From: Afifellaceae bacterium
Lineage (GTDB): Bacteria > Pseudomonadota > Alphaproteobacteria > Rhizobiales > Afifellaceae
Length of the DNA: 64,000 bases
Direction: 5' to 3'
Assembly (NCBI GenBank): GCA_028281235.1
Contig: JANQKG010000003.1
Location: 17,552-81,551 of the forward strand
The position numbers and the translations under genes are program-made. Positions 18,290 to 27,768 of the stretch are shown piece by piece; the first letter of the stretch is position 1; each line of letters starts with the position of its first letter. Under the pieces are notes generated by a model. The model saw only the letters and a program-made list of their open reading frames with translations. It did no database searches and was not told where the DNA came from.

Positions 18290-19567
18290 TTAGCGCATCA
18301 GGCGTTGCAGGTCGGCCTGCATCTGCGCGACCGCGTCCGCCGGCGAGAGGAACCCGTCGACGGCCGGCACGATAAGGTTCTGGACGGCGTCGTAGAGCGG
18401 TGAGGCGACGCCCGCGATCTCGCTGCGCGGATCATAGGCCACCGTTTCGGCCAGCGCCGCATAGGTCGCGTTGGGCTCCATGGACTTGAATTCGTCGCTC
18501 TCCGAAACGGCACGGAAGGCAGGGATATGGCCCGCCTCGGCCCAGGCCAGCGAGTTCTGCGCCATCCAGCCCACGACCGTCATGACCGCTTCGCGCTTCG
18601 CAGGGTCCATTGGGTCGGGCTGCTGCGGGATGGCAAAGGCGTGCGAGTCCGCCCATGTGGCGAACTCGCCCATCAGGGCCGGAATCTGAATGGCGCCCCA
18701 TTCAAAGCCAAGCTCGCCGCTGGCAGCCAGGTCCACCATGGTCGGCACTTCCCACACGCCGTTCCAGTGGAAGGCGGATCTGCCCGACGTGAAGAGCGCG
18801 ACGGATGCCGGATATTCCGCCTGCTGCGGCGTCCATCCATTGTCACGCCAGCCCGCCATGATTTCGATCGCGCGCTGGGCCTTCTCGGCGTTGTCGCCGG
18901 CCAGAATCTCCTCGCCGGTGATCAGCTCGCCGCCCATCTGGTTGAACAGCGTATAGAACACGCGATAGGTCGTGCCCGCATCGGCCGTTGCATAAGAGAG
19001 CGGCTCAGCCATGCCGCCCTCAACAAGCGACGTAAGCGCCGCCTCGAAATCCGCAAGGTTTCCGATGCCCGTCAGATTGCCGTCGCCATCGAGAAGGCCG
19101 GCCCCTTCCAGCGCGTCCTTGTTATAGTAGAGCACCACCGAATGGATATCGAAGGGAACCGCATAGAGCGTTCCGTCCGCGCCGCTTGCCGCCTCGATGC
19201 TCAGCTCGAAGAAGTCATCCTTTGTAAGGCCCGCATTGCCAAGATCAGCATCCGTGACGGGGCTGAGGACGCCCTCCTCCAGCGCCAGCGGTATGCGCGA
19301 CTGGTGGTAGGTCATGATGTCCGGCCCCTCGCCGACCGCCGCCGACGTGCGCACCTTGGTATAGAACGGGACGCCCCATTCGAGCGTCGTGGCGGTGATG
19401 GAGATGTTGTCGGCATGCTCATCGTTGAAGCGCTCTATCAGCGCCTTCATGCGCACGCCGTCGCCACCGCCGAGAAAATCCCACCAGATCACTTCCTGCT
19501 CGGCGAGTGCCGGTGTTGCGACCGCCGCCATGGCAATGGCTGCGACCAAAGATCGGATAGTTCTCAT
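18290..19567 (-). CDS. Sugar ABC substrate-binding protein (SBP family 1)
   Basis: A 425-residue extracellular solute-binding protein. The start is ATG 19567, after GGGAGGAG at a good distance. A Sec signal peptide (MRTIRSLVAAIAMAA...ALAEQE) leads into a family-1 fold with EVIWWDFLGGGDGVRMK and SGRSAFHWNGVWEVP. It lies directly downstream of a GH51 arabinofuranosidase in one leftward operon, so arabinose-containing oligosaccharides or released arabinose are likely ligands. That assignment is from context. Confidence 0.9.
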   Translation of the reverse strand: MRTIRSLVAAIAMAAVATPALAEQEVIWWDFLGGGDGVRMKALIERFNDEHADNISITATTLEWGVPFYTKVRTSAAVGEGPDIMTYHQSRIPLALEEGVLSPVTDADLGNAGLTKDDFFELSIEAASGADGTLYAVPFDIHSVVLYYNKDALEGAGLLDGDGNLTGIGNLADFEAALTSLVEGGMAEPLSYATADAGTTYRVFYTLFNQMGGELITGEEILAGDNAEKAQRAIEIMAGWRDNGWTPQQAEYPASVALFTSGRSAFHWNGVWEVPTMVDLAASGELGFEWGAIQIPALMGEFATWADSHAFAIPQQPDPMDPAKREAVMTVVGWMAQNSLAWAEAGHIPAFRAVSESDEFKSMEPNATYAALAETVAYDPRSEIAGVASPLYDAVQNLIVPAVDGFLSPADAVAQMQADLQRLMR

Positions 19568-19713
19568 CTGTCTCCTCCCTTCTCTTCGCCTCCTGAGGCG
19601 AATTCCTCCACAGGTGCAGGCGCCGGCAGCGGCGCACTGCGTCGTCACCGGTCCTGCCGGCCGGCGCCGAAGCTCTTGTTGAGGTTGCTCAGCGTGATGC
19701 CCATCGGATCGGC

Positions 19714-21225
19714 TCAGCTCACATTGACGCGCATCACGTGATAGGAGAGCGGCGCCAGCTTGCCGCGCAGGCAGCCGTCTTCGACGCCGACCCCACTGCC
19801 CGGCGCTGGCGCGATCTTGTCCTGATGATCCGGGCCGTTGGTCTCGTTCAGCCCATGGCCCTGCATCACGAAGTGTTCGGCGAGCTTCGGCGCGGCAAAG
19901 CCGGTCAGCGAGACGTTTAGGTCGGCGCTTTCGCTCAGATGGCGGTTGACGATGAAGAGCGTGATGATGCCGCTCTTCGCGTCATGCACGGCGGCGACAT
20001 CGAGAAAGCTGACATCGTCGGCGACGCGGCAATCGTAGCGCGGCGCATCGACGGCAACCTGGAGGGCGTCGCCACGGCCGTAGAGCGATGCCATCTGATA
20101 GGGATAGTAGATCGTTTGCCGCCAGGCCGGGCCGTCTTTCTCCGCCCGGATGGGCGCAATCACATTGACCAATTGTGCAATGCAGGCGATCCGCACGCGG
20201 TCACTGCGCCGAATGAACTCATTGAGCAGGCAGGCTACGAAAAGCGCGTCTTCGAAATTGTAGGACTCTTCCAAGAGCGGCGGCGCCACCGGCCAATCCC
20301 ACTCCTTGATCCGACGCGTGTCTTTCTCACGGTCGTGATACCAGACGTTCCATTCGTCGAAACAAATAAAGACATCGTTCTTGGCGCGCTTCTTGGCCTT
20401 CACGTAATCGATGGCGCCGGCAACCGCCTGGATATAGCGGCCAGTCTCCTCGACCTTGCCGAAGAAGTTCAGCGTGTCCTTGCCGTTATTGCCGAAATAT
20501 TTGTGCAGCGAGATGTAGTCGACGTTCTCGTAGCACTCCTCCAGGACCGTGCGCTCCCATTCGGGATAGGTCGGCATCTGGTCGTTGGAGCTGCCGCAAA
20601 CCACGGTCTCTATGGTCGCGTCGAATGCCTTGAAGGCCTTGGCGGTTTCGTCGGCCAGCCGGCCATATTCGTGGGCCTCCTTGTGACCGATCTGCCATGG
20701 GCCATCCATCTCATTGCCTAGGCACCACATCCTGACGCCGTACGGATCGGGCACATCGTGGCTGCGCCGCAGATCGCTCCAATGGGTGCCGCCTGGGTAG
20801 TTCACGTATTCGAGGAAATGCCTCGCTTCTTCGAGCCCGCGCGAGCCGAGGTTGACGGCAAGCATCATCTCCATGCCGGCCATGTCGGCCCAATAGGCGA
20901 AGTCGTTGATGCCGACCTGGTTGGTTTCCTTGCAGCGCCATGCGAGATCGAGCCGCACCGGGCGCTGATCTTTTGGGCCAACGCCGTCTTCCCAATTGTA
21001 GGCGGAGACGAAATTGCCGCCGGGATAGCGGATCGCCGGTATCTTGAGATCGCGCACCAGCGCCAGCACGTCGCGGCGAAAACCGCGCTCGTCGGCCTGT
21101 TCGTGGTCGGGATCGTAAATGCCGCCATAGATCGCGCGGCCCATATGCTCGATGAAGGCCGAGTAGAGCCGCTCGTCGATCGCGCTCACACCGAAATCCC
21201 GGTGAATGGCGACATTGACCCGCAT
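19714..21225 (-). CDS. abfA: Alpha-L-arabinofuranosidase, glycoside hydrolase family 51
   Basis: A 503-residue GH51 enzyme that releases terminal L-arabinofuranose from arabinan or arabinoxylan oligosaccharides by a retaining mechanism. The acid/base is probably Glu172 in CLGNEMDGPW and the nucleophile Glu291 in CFDEWNVWY. The N-terminal part IRYPGGNFVSAYNWEDGVGP is typical. The ATG at 21225 follows GGGAGG, and no signal peptide is visible, so the enzyme is cytoplasmic and acts on imported oligosaccharides. It is followed by the importer genes and preceded by a divergent-looking palindrome (21256-21271). Length is normal for the family. Confidence 0.94.
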   Translation of the reverse strand: MRVNVAIHRDFGVSAIDERLYSAFIEHMGRAIYGGIYDPDHEQADERGFRRDVLALVRDLKIPAIRYPGGNFVSAYNWEDGVGPKDQRPVRLDLAWRCKETNQVGINDFAYWADMAGMEMMLAVNLGSRGLEEARHFLEYVNYPGGTHWSDLRRSHDVPDPYGVRMWCLGNEMDGPWQIGHKEAHEYGRLADETAKAFKAFDATIETVVCGSSNDQMPTYPEWERTVLEECYENVDYISLHKYFGNNGKDTLNFFGKVEETGRYIQAVAGAIDYVKAKKRAKNDVFICFDEWNVWYHDREKDTRRIKEWDWPVAPPLLEESYNFEDALFVACLLNEFIRRSDRVRIACIAQLVNVIAPIRAEKDGPAWRQTIYYPYQMASLYGRGDALQVAVDAPRYDCRVADDVSFLDVAAVHDAKSGIITLFIVNRHLSESADLNVSLTGFAAPKLAEHFVMQGHGLNETNGPDHQDKIAPAPGSGVGVEDGCLRGKLAPLSYHVMRVNVS

Positions 21226-21255
21226 GCAACCCTCCCGAACATTTATATCTGTTTT

Positions 21256-21271
21256 TTCGGTATAAACCGAA
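21256..21271. promoter_or_regulatory. Palindromic candidate operator upstream of abfA
   Basis: TTCGGTATAAACCGAA, a perfect inverted repeat with 6-bp arms and a 4-bp ATAA centre, lies about 30 bp before the abfA start in an AT-rich patch that could also hold its promoter. The ArsR-type gene immediately upstream is the obvious candidate regulator. A TTTATATC word occurs both here (21242) and ahead of that regulator (22347). Confidence 0.5.
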
Positions 21272-21390
21272 TTTCGGGATATAGTTGCGCCGAGGACTGA
21301 CCCTGTCAACCCGCAATGCGTGCCGGCTCGAAATCCGGTCCTGTGGCCATTGTTGGGATCTGAGGCGCGACCGGAATCGGAACCTGCGCT

Positions 21391-22320
21391 TCAGCGCCTG
21401 GTGCGCAGGCGCATCACGATGTCCTGATCGTAATTGCCGAACCGGCGGCCGAAGACGTTGACGCCGCCAGGGTGGCTTGCGTCAGGCTTCACTTCGATCT
21501 TCAAGCGAATGGAGCGATGGGCATTGAGGTCAAGCCGCTCGACACTGACGTTGGACAGTTTGCGTCCGTCTATAAAGGCGCCTTTGCCGTTGACCGCCCA
21601 GTTCTTGAGCATGCCGTATTGGGAGCCACTCATCTTCCACCAGTCGGGCGTATAGGCGCCACGCTTGTCGCCGAAATCGCCCGGCGACGTCCACGCGCCG
21701 AGCTCCACGTTGTTGACGGAAATCACAATGTCGGACGGCCAGTCGGATAGCGTGCCGGGGACGACCGAGCTGATCTCCATGACGAATTCGATGGCCTCGA
21801 TATCGTCGCCTTTCAGCTTGGCATTGTTGGGAAATTGATATTCCACATAGCCGCTCGTGAACCAGAGAAGCGATGCCTTCATCCGCTCCGGGTCGAGGAA
21901 CGTTTCCGGCACGTCAAGCAGGCCGATCACGCCCTCCGGTGAGCAGATCCCGCAAGGCCCGGTGACCGCACTGTTGGTGTAGAGCCCGAGCGGCATAGAG
22001 ACTTCGATCAGGTTGGGATCGATCAGTGCCTCGGAATCGCGAAAGCTGACGATCAGTTCGTCATAGATGGCGTGGCAGATTTTCTGGCTGCCCTTCTTGG
22101 CCCTCTGCGACTCGGTGCGCAGCAGGCCAGCCTCCTCAAGCACCTGAACGTTTGACGAAACCGATGATTGCGGCTGGTCAAGATGCCGGGCGATATCGTT
22201 GACGTTCATACCGCCGCGACGATGCAGAAGGCGCAGGATGCTCACCCGCGACGGAGACGCGATCCCCTTCAGTGCGACGTGATCCTTATCGGGATCGATG
22301 ACACGGAAATTGGGACTCAT
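21391..22320 (-). CDS. ArsR-type winged-helix transcriptional regulator with large C-terminal domain
   Basis: A 309-residue protein. Residues about 15-85 form an ArsR-like winged helix (LKGIASPSRVSILRLLHRRG, then DIARHLDQPQSSVSSNVQVLEEAGLL). The C-terminal 200 residues are unlike classical metal-sensing ArsR proteins and contain CGICSPEGVIGLLD, possibly a ligand-binding beta-rich domain. ATG 22320 is chosen because GGAG precedes it by 5 nt. It lies just upstream of abfA in the same direction, and regulators of this shape are often seen beside glycosidase genes. Control of arabinoside uptake is inferred. Confidence 0.82.
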   Translation of the reverse strand: MSPNFRVIDPDKDHVALKGIASPSRVSILRLLHRRGGMNVNDIARHLDQPQSSVSSNVQVLEEAGLLRTESQRAKKGSQKICHAIYDELIVSFRDSEALIDPNLIEVSMPLGLYTNSAVTGPCGICSPEGVIGLLDVPETFLDPERMKASLLWFTSGYVEYQFPNNAKLKGDDIEAIEFVMEISSVVPGTLSDWPSDIVISVNNVELGAWTSPGDFGDKRGAYTPDWWKMSGSQYGMLKNWAVNGKGAFIDGRKLSNVSVERLDLNAHRSIRLKIEVKPDASHPGGVNVFGRRFGNYDQDIVMRLRTRR

Positions 22321-22402
22321 GGCGGCTCCAGCGTGCAAAGCTGGTCTTTATATCAGGATTCTCGATATCCACAATGCCGGTTTTTGGCAGCAGATCACCC
22401 CC

Positions 22403-22640
22403 TTATTCCCACTCGATGATCGCGGCTCTCAGTAACGCGTTGATCTGTAAGCACAATATTTATCTGTGAGTTTCCGGCGTCCGACGGTCGGACAGTCAGA
22501 TTTCTCGGCTGTCGATTCCAAAGGGAAATTTGCCCGATCCGTCGAAAGCGAGGTGTCGACGACTATCGGTATCGATCGGTCGATTTATCGAGCCTACATC
22601 CCGACCAGCGCTGTCCGCTGTTCGACAAAACACCGTCAGA
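22403..22640 (-). repeat. Dispersed IEWE-type repeat, copy R2 (putative recombination site)
   Basis: Second direct repeat. The core TTATTCCCACTCGATGATC is at 22403-22421; on the minus strand it ends Ile-Ile-Glu-Trp-Glu with a TAA stop. The following 220 bp align with R1 with substitutions and one small gap, sharing AGTCAGATTTCTCGGCTGT and CAGCGCTGTCCGCTGTTCGA. The left flank does not match R1 or R3. It falls exactly between the arabinoside module and the methylthioribose-type module, within the 437-bp gap between two divergent regulator genes. The rest of that gap holds the operator at 22705 and promoter-like AT-rich DNA. Confidence 0.65.
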
Positions 22641-22704
22641 TGCGAGAGAGGTCGAGCTTGATGCGCTATGCGGCTCTTCCGGCCTTGGGCCCACCGCCTT
22701 TTTT

Positions 22705-22716
22705 TGACAAATGTCA
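22705..22716. promoter_or_regulatory. Candidate SorC operator ahead of its own gene
   Basis: TGACAAATGTCA, with 5-bp perfect arms, lies 41 bp before the SorC-family start and overlaps a TTGACA-like -35 element. On the minus strand it reads TGACATTTGTCA, one base from the TGACTTTTGTCA at 26201-26212. This suggests autoregulation and a shared regulon. Confidence 0.6.
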
Positions 22717-22757
22717 GAACCCGGTGTCCAATAGCTAAAAGCGGAACTGGGACGCCC

Positions 22758-23750
22758 ATGCCTTCGACTTCGTTACGGCGATCGGCCGGACAGATCAGCG
22801 GCGAGGACATCGTGGTGGAAGCGGCGTGGCTCTATTACCATGACGGCCTGAACCAGAACGAGATCGCCCGGCGCCTCAAGGTCTCAAGGGCGACTGTGGT
22901 CAACTATCTGCAGGAAGCGCGCGAGCGCGGCTTCATCAACATCACGCTGGCCGCCGAGCCGTTTACGAACCACCGGATCGCGCGCGAACTGTGCGGCACG
23001 CTTGGCCTGCGCGCGGCCTATGTCCTTCCCGATGGACAGGGCTCGGAGCAGGAGCAGTCGGAACGGGTCGTGCGCGGTGCTGCCAACTGGCTGCCCGCGC
23101 TGCTGGAGCCGGGCGACCGTCTCGGCGTTGCCTGGGGCAGGACGATCTATGACATGGCCAGCCACATCGAGCCGGTCCGCATCCGGGACATCGAAGTGAT
23201 CCAGCTCATCGGCTCGATGGCCACACCCTACGGGTTCTCCGCCGAGGTTTGCTCGGCCAACGTCGCCCGCAAGCTGGACGCAAAGTGCGTGAACCTCCAC
23301 GCACCGGCGATTCTCAGTGCACCGGAGGTCGCAGCCACCTTGCGCAAGGAAGCGATTATCGCGGCCCAATTGGAAGCGATCGACCAGTGCAACAAGACGA
23401 TGTTTGCCGTCGGCTCCTGCGACTATGACAGCCACATCGTCACATCGGGCATAGCCACCCACGATGATCTGGATTGGTACGTGGCGCACGGCGCAGCCGG
23501 CGTCCTGTGCGGCCGTTTCATCGACGCGAACGGCGAGCCGGTGCACGGGCCGCTCGATGAGCGCATAATCGGCGTCGAGCAATTGGCGCTGCGTGGCAAG
23601 CAGATGGGCTTGCTCGTGTCCTCCGGCAAAGAGAAAACGCTGGCGATGCTGGCCGCACTGCGCGGCGGCTACGCAACCCATCTGGTTACTAGTCAGACCT
23701 CTGCAAGGCGACTGCTCAAATTGGCAGAGCGCTCCGAGGCCGCCGCCTGA
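22758..23750 (+). CDS. SorC/DeoR-family sugar-phosphate-responsive regulator
   Basis: A 330-residue regulator. The N-terminal helix-turn-helix (LNQNEIARRLKVSRATVVNYLQ) is followed by a SorC-type sugar-binding domain with PALLEPGDRLGVAWGRTIYDMA and GVLCGRFIDANGEP. ATG 22758 is used; upstream in-frame codons lie across the operator and the promoter. Proteins of this family sense phosphorylated sugars. It is the first gene of the module containing MtnA and MtnK, and related operators lie at its own promoter, between mtnK and the importer, and ahead of the transketolase operon. Confidence 0.88.
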   Translation: MPSTSLRRSAGQISGEDIVVEAAWLYYHDGLNQNEIARRLKVSRATVVNYLQEARERGFINITLAAEPFTNHRIARELCGTLGLRAAYVLPDGQGSEQEQSERVVRGAANWLPALLEPGDRLGVAWGRTIYDMASHIEPVRIRDIEVIQLIGSMATPYGFSAEVCSANVARKLDAKCVNLHAPAILSAPEVAATLRKEAIIAAQLEAIDQCNKTMFAVGSCDYDSHIVTSGIATHDDLDWYVAHGAAGVLCGRFIDANGEPVHGPLDERIIGVEQLALRGKQMGLLVSSGKEKTLAMLAALRGGYATHLVTSQTSARRLLKLAERSEAAA

Positions 23751-23752
23751 AC

Positions 23753-23768
23753 CGCCGCCTTAGCGGCG
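23753..23768. terminator. Hairpin between convergent SorC and mtnA genes
   Basis: Perfect 6-bp stem CGCCGC / GCGGCG with a CTTA loop between two converging genes, overlapping the mtnA stop. It could stop transcription in both directions, but no T-run follows. Confidence 0.4.
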
Positions 23769-24857
23769 CTTCTCGGGGAACAGTTTCAGCAATCCCTCTT
23801 CGCTGGGCTCGGCGATGCCGCGTTCGGTGATGAGCCCGGTGACGAGCCGTGCGGGCGTGACGTCAAATGCCGGGTTCGCACCTGGAGTGCCGTCAGGCGA
23901 TATCTGAACAGAGGCGGTTGAGCCGTCATCGAGCTTGCCGAACACGCGGATCACCTCGCCCTGGTCGCGCTGCTCGATCGGGATCTCCGCAAGCCCGTCA
24001 TGCACGGTCCAGTCGATGGTGCTGGAAGGCAGCGCGACGTAGAAGGGAATGTTGTTGTCGCGCGCGGCGAGCGCCTTCAAATAGGTGCCGATCTTGTTGC
24101 AGACATCGCCCGACGCGGTCGTTCGGTCGGTGCCGACGATCACCACATCCACGTCACCATGCTGCATCAGATGTCCACCGGCATTGTCCACGACGAGATG
24201 GTGGTCGATGCCATGGCTGTTGAGCTCCCAGGAGGTGAGCTGGGCTCCCTGGTTGCGCGGCCGCGTCTCGTCCACCCAGACATGGACGTTCAGCCCATCC
24301 TCGACGGCGTGATAGATCGGCGAGGTCGCCGTCCCCCAGTCGACCGTCGCAATCCACCCGGCATTGCAATGGGTCAGCACATTGACCGGCTCGCCGGGCG
24401 CCTTTGTGCGGGCGATCTCGCGCAGGATTTCAAGCCCGTGCAGCCCGATCTGCCGGTTCGTTTCCACATCCATGTCGCAGATTTCGGCAGCGCGGCGCAT
24501 GGCCTCGCCGGCGCGGCGCTCGACCGGCACCTGGGCAAGAAACGAGCGCATGTCGTCGAGCGCCCAGCGCAGATTGATCGCCGTCGGCCGCGTCTCGTGC
24601 AGCACGTCCCAGGCATGGTCGAGCGCTGCGTCGGAGGGATCGCGCGCCATCTCGACCGCGATCCCGTAAGCCGCCGTCGCCCCGATCAACGGCGCGCCGC
24701 GCACCCACATGTCGCGAATGGCGGTGGCAAAATCCTCCAGCGTCTCAAGGCTGACGACGCGGAACTCATGCGGCAGCCAGCGCTGGTCGATGATCATGAC
24801 GCGGCCATCATCGTCGTCGCGCCAGATCGAGCGGTAATGGCGGTCGCCGACCTTCAT
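23760..24857 (-). CDS. mtnA: S-methyl-5-thioribose-1-phosphate isomerase family protein (MtnA)
   Basis: A 365-residue aldose-1-phosphate to ketose-1-phosphate isomerase. It has the family [13 protein letters not shown] segment, the catalytic cysteine Cys164 in LTHCNAGW and catalytic Asp244 in [19 protein letters not shown], followed by [13 protein letters not shown]. The start ATG overlaps the mtnK stop (ATGA), so kinase and isomerase are coupled. Known members convert 5-methylthioribose-1-phosphate, and some also 5-deoxyribose-1-phosphate, to the ketose. No canonical next enzyme (dehydratase MtnB or a class II aldolase) is nearby; a RuBisCO-like protein and transketolase are. Confidence 0.9.
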   Translation of the reverse strand: MKVGDRHYRSIWRDDDDGRVMIIDQRWLPHEFRVVSLETLEDFATAIRDMWVRGAPLIGATAAYGIAVEMARDPSDAALDHAWDVLHETRPTAINLRWALDDMRSFLAQVPVERRAGEAMRRAAEICDMDVETNRQIGLHGLEILREIARTKAPGEPVNVLTHCNAGWIATVDWGTATSPIYHAVEDGLNVHVWVDETRPRNQGAQLTSWELNSHGIDHHLVVDNAGGHLMQHGDVDVVIVGTDRTTASGDVCNKIGTYLKALAARDNNIPFYVALPSSTIDWTVHDGLAEIPIEQRDQGEVIRVFGKLDDGSTASVQISPDGTPGANPAFDVTPARLVTGLITERGIAEPSEEGLLKLFPEKRR

Positions 24858-26122
24858 GGCTTTCCTCCCCTGCCCGCGGCGCGGGCCGCCGCGACAACCT
24901 GATCGATCCCGGCATAGCCGTTCCGGCTCAGCACCAGCGTGCGGCCGAGCCGCAGCGCGGCTTCCTCAAGCGGTGCGCGCATGTCGGCATCCTCGATGGT
25001 GTCGAATTCGGCAATATGCGCCAGCCCAAGGATGCGCCGGTGCATCTCAATGCCGGCAAAGCCGAGCGCGTCGGCAAAGATCTCGCCAAGCACCTCGCGC
25101 AGTGCTGCATCGGAGGCCAGATAATGGCCCTGGTCCTCATAGAGCGTCTTCGGATAGAGGACCCCGGTGCGCTCGGTCTGCCACAGCTCGGCGAAATTAT
25201 CGGCGAACGCCGTCCACGTATCAACGGCCACCTCAAGCAACCAATCCTGATAGGCTGTGCGCGCATCGTTGTCGGCCAGGTGCCCGGGCATGGCAAGATA
25301 AGCCATCAGATAGTTGCCGAGCAGCATACCGATGTCGAAACCCATCGGGCCGTAAAAGGCAAATTCCGGATCGATGACCCGCGCGGCCTCGTCAGTGACC
25401 ATGATGGAGCCGGTATGCAGGTCGCCATGGCACATGGTCTCGGCGCGGGCGGTGAACGCGCGCTTGAAATGCTGCGCGGCGATTTTTAGTTGCTCGTCCT
25501 GGCGCAGTTCGGCGACCACCGCATCGAGCTGCGGGCTCGTATGCCGGTTCATCTCAGCATCGAAATAGGGTTCGGTGAAAACCAGGTTCTCGGTGATGTC
25601 GCACAGTTCGACATTGCCGGAGAACAGCGCCACGTCGGCCTTCTTGTCGCGCGCCGGCATGGACAGGTCGGAGCCTCGAAAAGCGGTCCGGGCGCAGAAC
25701 GCCCCTATCGTGCGGCCCAGGCTCGCCACGCGACGGCCGGCCATCATCTGGTGGCGCAGGATGATGTGCGGAGTCAAATACTCCATGACGATCAGCGCCT
25801 GGGCTTCGTCATAGTGGTAGATCTCAGGTACCCGCCCGGGGTCCCGCGCGGCCTGCCGCGTCAACGCGTGGTATTCGAAGAAGGCGCGGGTCAGCGGCAG
25901 CGGCCAGCTTTCGCCGACAAGCCTCACATAGGGAAGCGCCTGCTTGACGACCGCCGCGCCTTCGCTGCCCTCCACGATGAAGACAAGATTGAGATTGCCG
26001 TCGCCCACTTCGCGCACCGACCAGGACGATGCGTCCGGGCCAAGGCGCGATGTCAGCGCATCCACGCCACCCAACCGCGCGCCCAGCGTCGCCGACGACA
26101 GGGCCTGATAGTCTTCGCTCAA
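24854..26122 (-). CDS. mtnK: 5-Methylthioribose kinase family protein (MtnK)
   Basis: A 422-residue kinase of the MtnK group, phosphorylating position 1 of 5-methylthioribose or a close analogue. It shows the catalytic loop [12 protein letters not shown] and the group hallmark [15 protein letters not shown] take TTG 26122 as start because GGGGAGGA precedes it by 5 nt; the frame stays open to 26182, but that would run into the shared operator region. It is cotranscribed with mtnA and divergent from an RbsA-type transporter gene. Confidence 0.9.
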   Translation of the reverse strand: MSEDYQALSSATLGARLGGVDALTSRLGPDASSWSVREVGDGNLNLVFIVEGSEGAAVVKQALPYVRLVGESWPLPLTRAFFEYHALTRQAARDPGRVPEIYHYDEAQALIVMEYLTPHIILRHQMMAGRRVASLGRTIGAFCARTAFRGSDLSMPARDKKADVALFSGNVELCDITENLVFTEPYFDAEMNRHTSPQLDAVVAELRQDEQLKIAAQHFKRAFTARAETMCHGDLHTGSIMVTDEAARVIDPEFAFYGPMGFDIGMLLGNYLMAYLAMPGHLADNDARTAYQDWLLEVAVDTWTAFADNFAELWQTERTGVLYPKTLYEDQGHYLASDAALREVLGEIFADALGFAGIEMHRRILGLAHIAEFDTIEDADMRAPLEEAALRLGRTLVLSRNGYAGIDQVVAAARAAGRGGKP

Positions 26123-26187
26123 GGTCGTCCTCCCCGTATCGCCCACGACCGTGCCCGACGTGGAGCGTAAGGACCCGTTCAATCAGT

Positions 26188-26212
26188 TGTCAATACGCGT
26201 TGACTTTTGTCA
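26188..26212. promoter_or_regulatory. Bipartite candidate SorC operator between mtnK and the importer
   Basis: TGTCAA at 26188-26193, seven bases, then the palindrome TGACTTTTGTCA at 26201-26212. GTCAA / TTGAC half-sites also form a second inverted repeat with a 6-bp spacer. The site lies in the 125-bp divergent promoter region, so it can control both mtnKA and the transporter. The same arrangement with the same 7-bp gap occurs at 33133-33158. Confidence 0.6.
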
Positions 26213-26247
26213 TGTGAGTTGGTTTCCTCAACGCCGGGAGGAGTTGG

Positions 26248-27765
26248 ATGTCGGACCTATCGTGCCGGATCTCGAACGTCGACAAGGCGTTCGGCGAGAA
26301 CCGCGTGCTTAGAAAGCTCAGTCTCGACCTGCCAGCCGGACGGGTGACGGCGCTAATGGGCGCCAACGGTGCCGGCAAGTCCACCCTAGTCAAGATCCTC
26401 AGCGGCGTTCATGCAAGCGACCACGGTTCGATCACGCTGCTCGACCGGCCGTTCGCGCCCGCCACACCCTCCCAGGCCATCCGGGCCGGTGTCGTCACCG
26501 TCCACCAGAACATCAATGACGGCGTCATTCCCGATCTTGACGTTGCTTCCAACCTGCTGGTCGACCGGCTGGCGGAACGTGGCTACGGCTTCATGCTCAA
26601 CCGCCGTCGCATGATCAGGGACGCGCGCGAGATCGCCGCCGGCATGGACCTGGATATCGACGTGCGGACGCCGGTCGCCGAGCTTGGTGTCGCCGACCGC
26701 CAGCTCATTGCCATCGCCCGCGCCATGGCGCACGCGCCCAAGCTGCTGATCCTGGACGAGCCAACCTCCTCCCTTTCGGCAGCCGAAGCGGAGCGGCTGT
26801 TCCAGTTGATCGAGAAGCTGCAGGCGCAAGGCGTCGCCATCCTCTACATCTCCCACCGCATGTCCGACATTCGCCGCATCGCCGACCGGGTCGTCTCCAT
26901 GCGCGACGGCGAGATTTGCGGCGTCTTCGAGGGCCCCGACATCGACTATGAAGGCGCGGTCGATGCCATGCTGGGGCATCGGATGACCGAGGTCGACTTC
27001 ACAATCCCTCCCCCCGGCGCACCGATCGTGAGCCTCCAAGATGTCAGACTGAAATCCGGCAGCGCCACGTTTTCGTTGGATCTGTGCGAGAACGAGATCG
27101 TCGTCGTCACCGGGCTTCTGGGGGCGGGCAAGACCGCACTCGCTCAGGCCCTGTTCGGCATGGCGCCCGTCTACGACGGGACGGTCACGCTGGACAGTGA
27201 TCGCTACGCTCCACGCAGCCCGAACGAAGCGGTCGGCAGCGGCGTGTTCCTGTCGCCCAAGGACCGGGCCAGCAACGCGGTCATCCAGGACTTCAATCTG
27301 GCGCGCAACATGACGGCGCCGTTTCTAGACCGCTACGGGCGCTTGTCGTTTGTCGATCGCCGCCAAGAACGCCGCACCGCGCGTGCAATGATCGGTGATC
27401 TGGCGATCGTTTGCCAGGGCGAGGTGGACGGAATCGGCACCCTTTCCGGCGGCAATCAGCAGAAGGTGATGCTGGCCCGGTGGTTGTCCCAGCCCAGCCG
27501 GCTGCTCATCCTCGACGAGCCGTTCCAGGGCGTCGACATCGGCGCCCGCCGCGACATCGGCCATAAGATCCGTGCGACTGCGGGCGAGCGGGCGACACTC
27601 GTGCTGGTCTCCGAGCTGGACGAAGCGTTCGAGATCGCCGACCGGATCGTCGTCTTTCACGACCACACGGCTATCGCCGAGTTTCGCAATGAGAACATCG
27701 ACATGAACGCCGTGCTGGCCGCCGTCACCGGCTCGGCGACGAATGCCGACCGGCGGGCGGCCTGA
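26248..27765 (+). CDS. Sugar ABC transporter ATPase, RbsA/MglA type
   Basis: A 505-residue double ATPase of the CUT2 class. The first half has Walker A GANGAGKST and LLILDEPTSSLS; the second has GLLGAGKTA, signature LSGGNQQKV and LLILDEPFQGVDIG. It is first in a rightward importer operon with permease and binding protein. The kinase, isomerase and RuBisCO-like gene that flank it suggest uptake of methylthioribose, a 5-deoxypentose or a related pentose. Confidence 0.93.
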   Translation: MSDLSCRISNVDKAFGENRVLRKLSLDLPAGRVTALMGANGAGKSTLVKILSGVHASDHGSITLLDRPFAPATPSQAIRAGVVTVHQNINDGVIPDLDVASNLLVDRLAERGYGFMLNRRRMIRDAREIAAGMDLDIDVRTPVAELGVADRQLIAIARAMAHAPKLLILDEPTSSLSAAEAERLFQLIEKLQAQGVAILYISHRMSDIRRIADRVVSMRDGEICGVFEGPDIDYEGAVDAMLGHRMTEVDFTIPPPGAPIVSLQDVRLKSGSATFSLDLCENEIVVVTGLLGAGKTALAQALFGMAPVYDGTVTLDSDRYAPRSPNEAVGSGVFLSPKDRASNAVIQDFNLARNMTAPFLDRYGRLSFVDRRQERRTARAMIGDLAIVCQGEVDGIGTLSGGNQQKVMLARWLSQPSRLLILDEPFQGVDIGARRDIGHKIRATAGERATLVLVSELDEAFEIADRIVVFHDHTAIAEFRNENIDMNAVLAAVTGSATNADRRAA

Positions 27766-27768
27766 GAT

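Noticed and set aside
22466..22738. 90-codon plus-strand frame inside R2
   Set aside because: It lies within the dispersed repeat and runs into the SorC operator. The matching R1 segment does not encode the same product.
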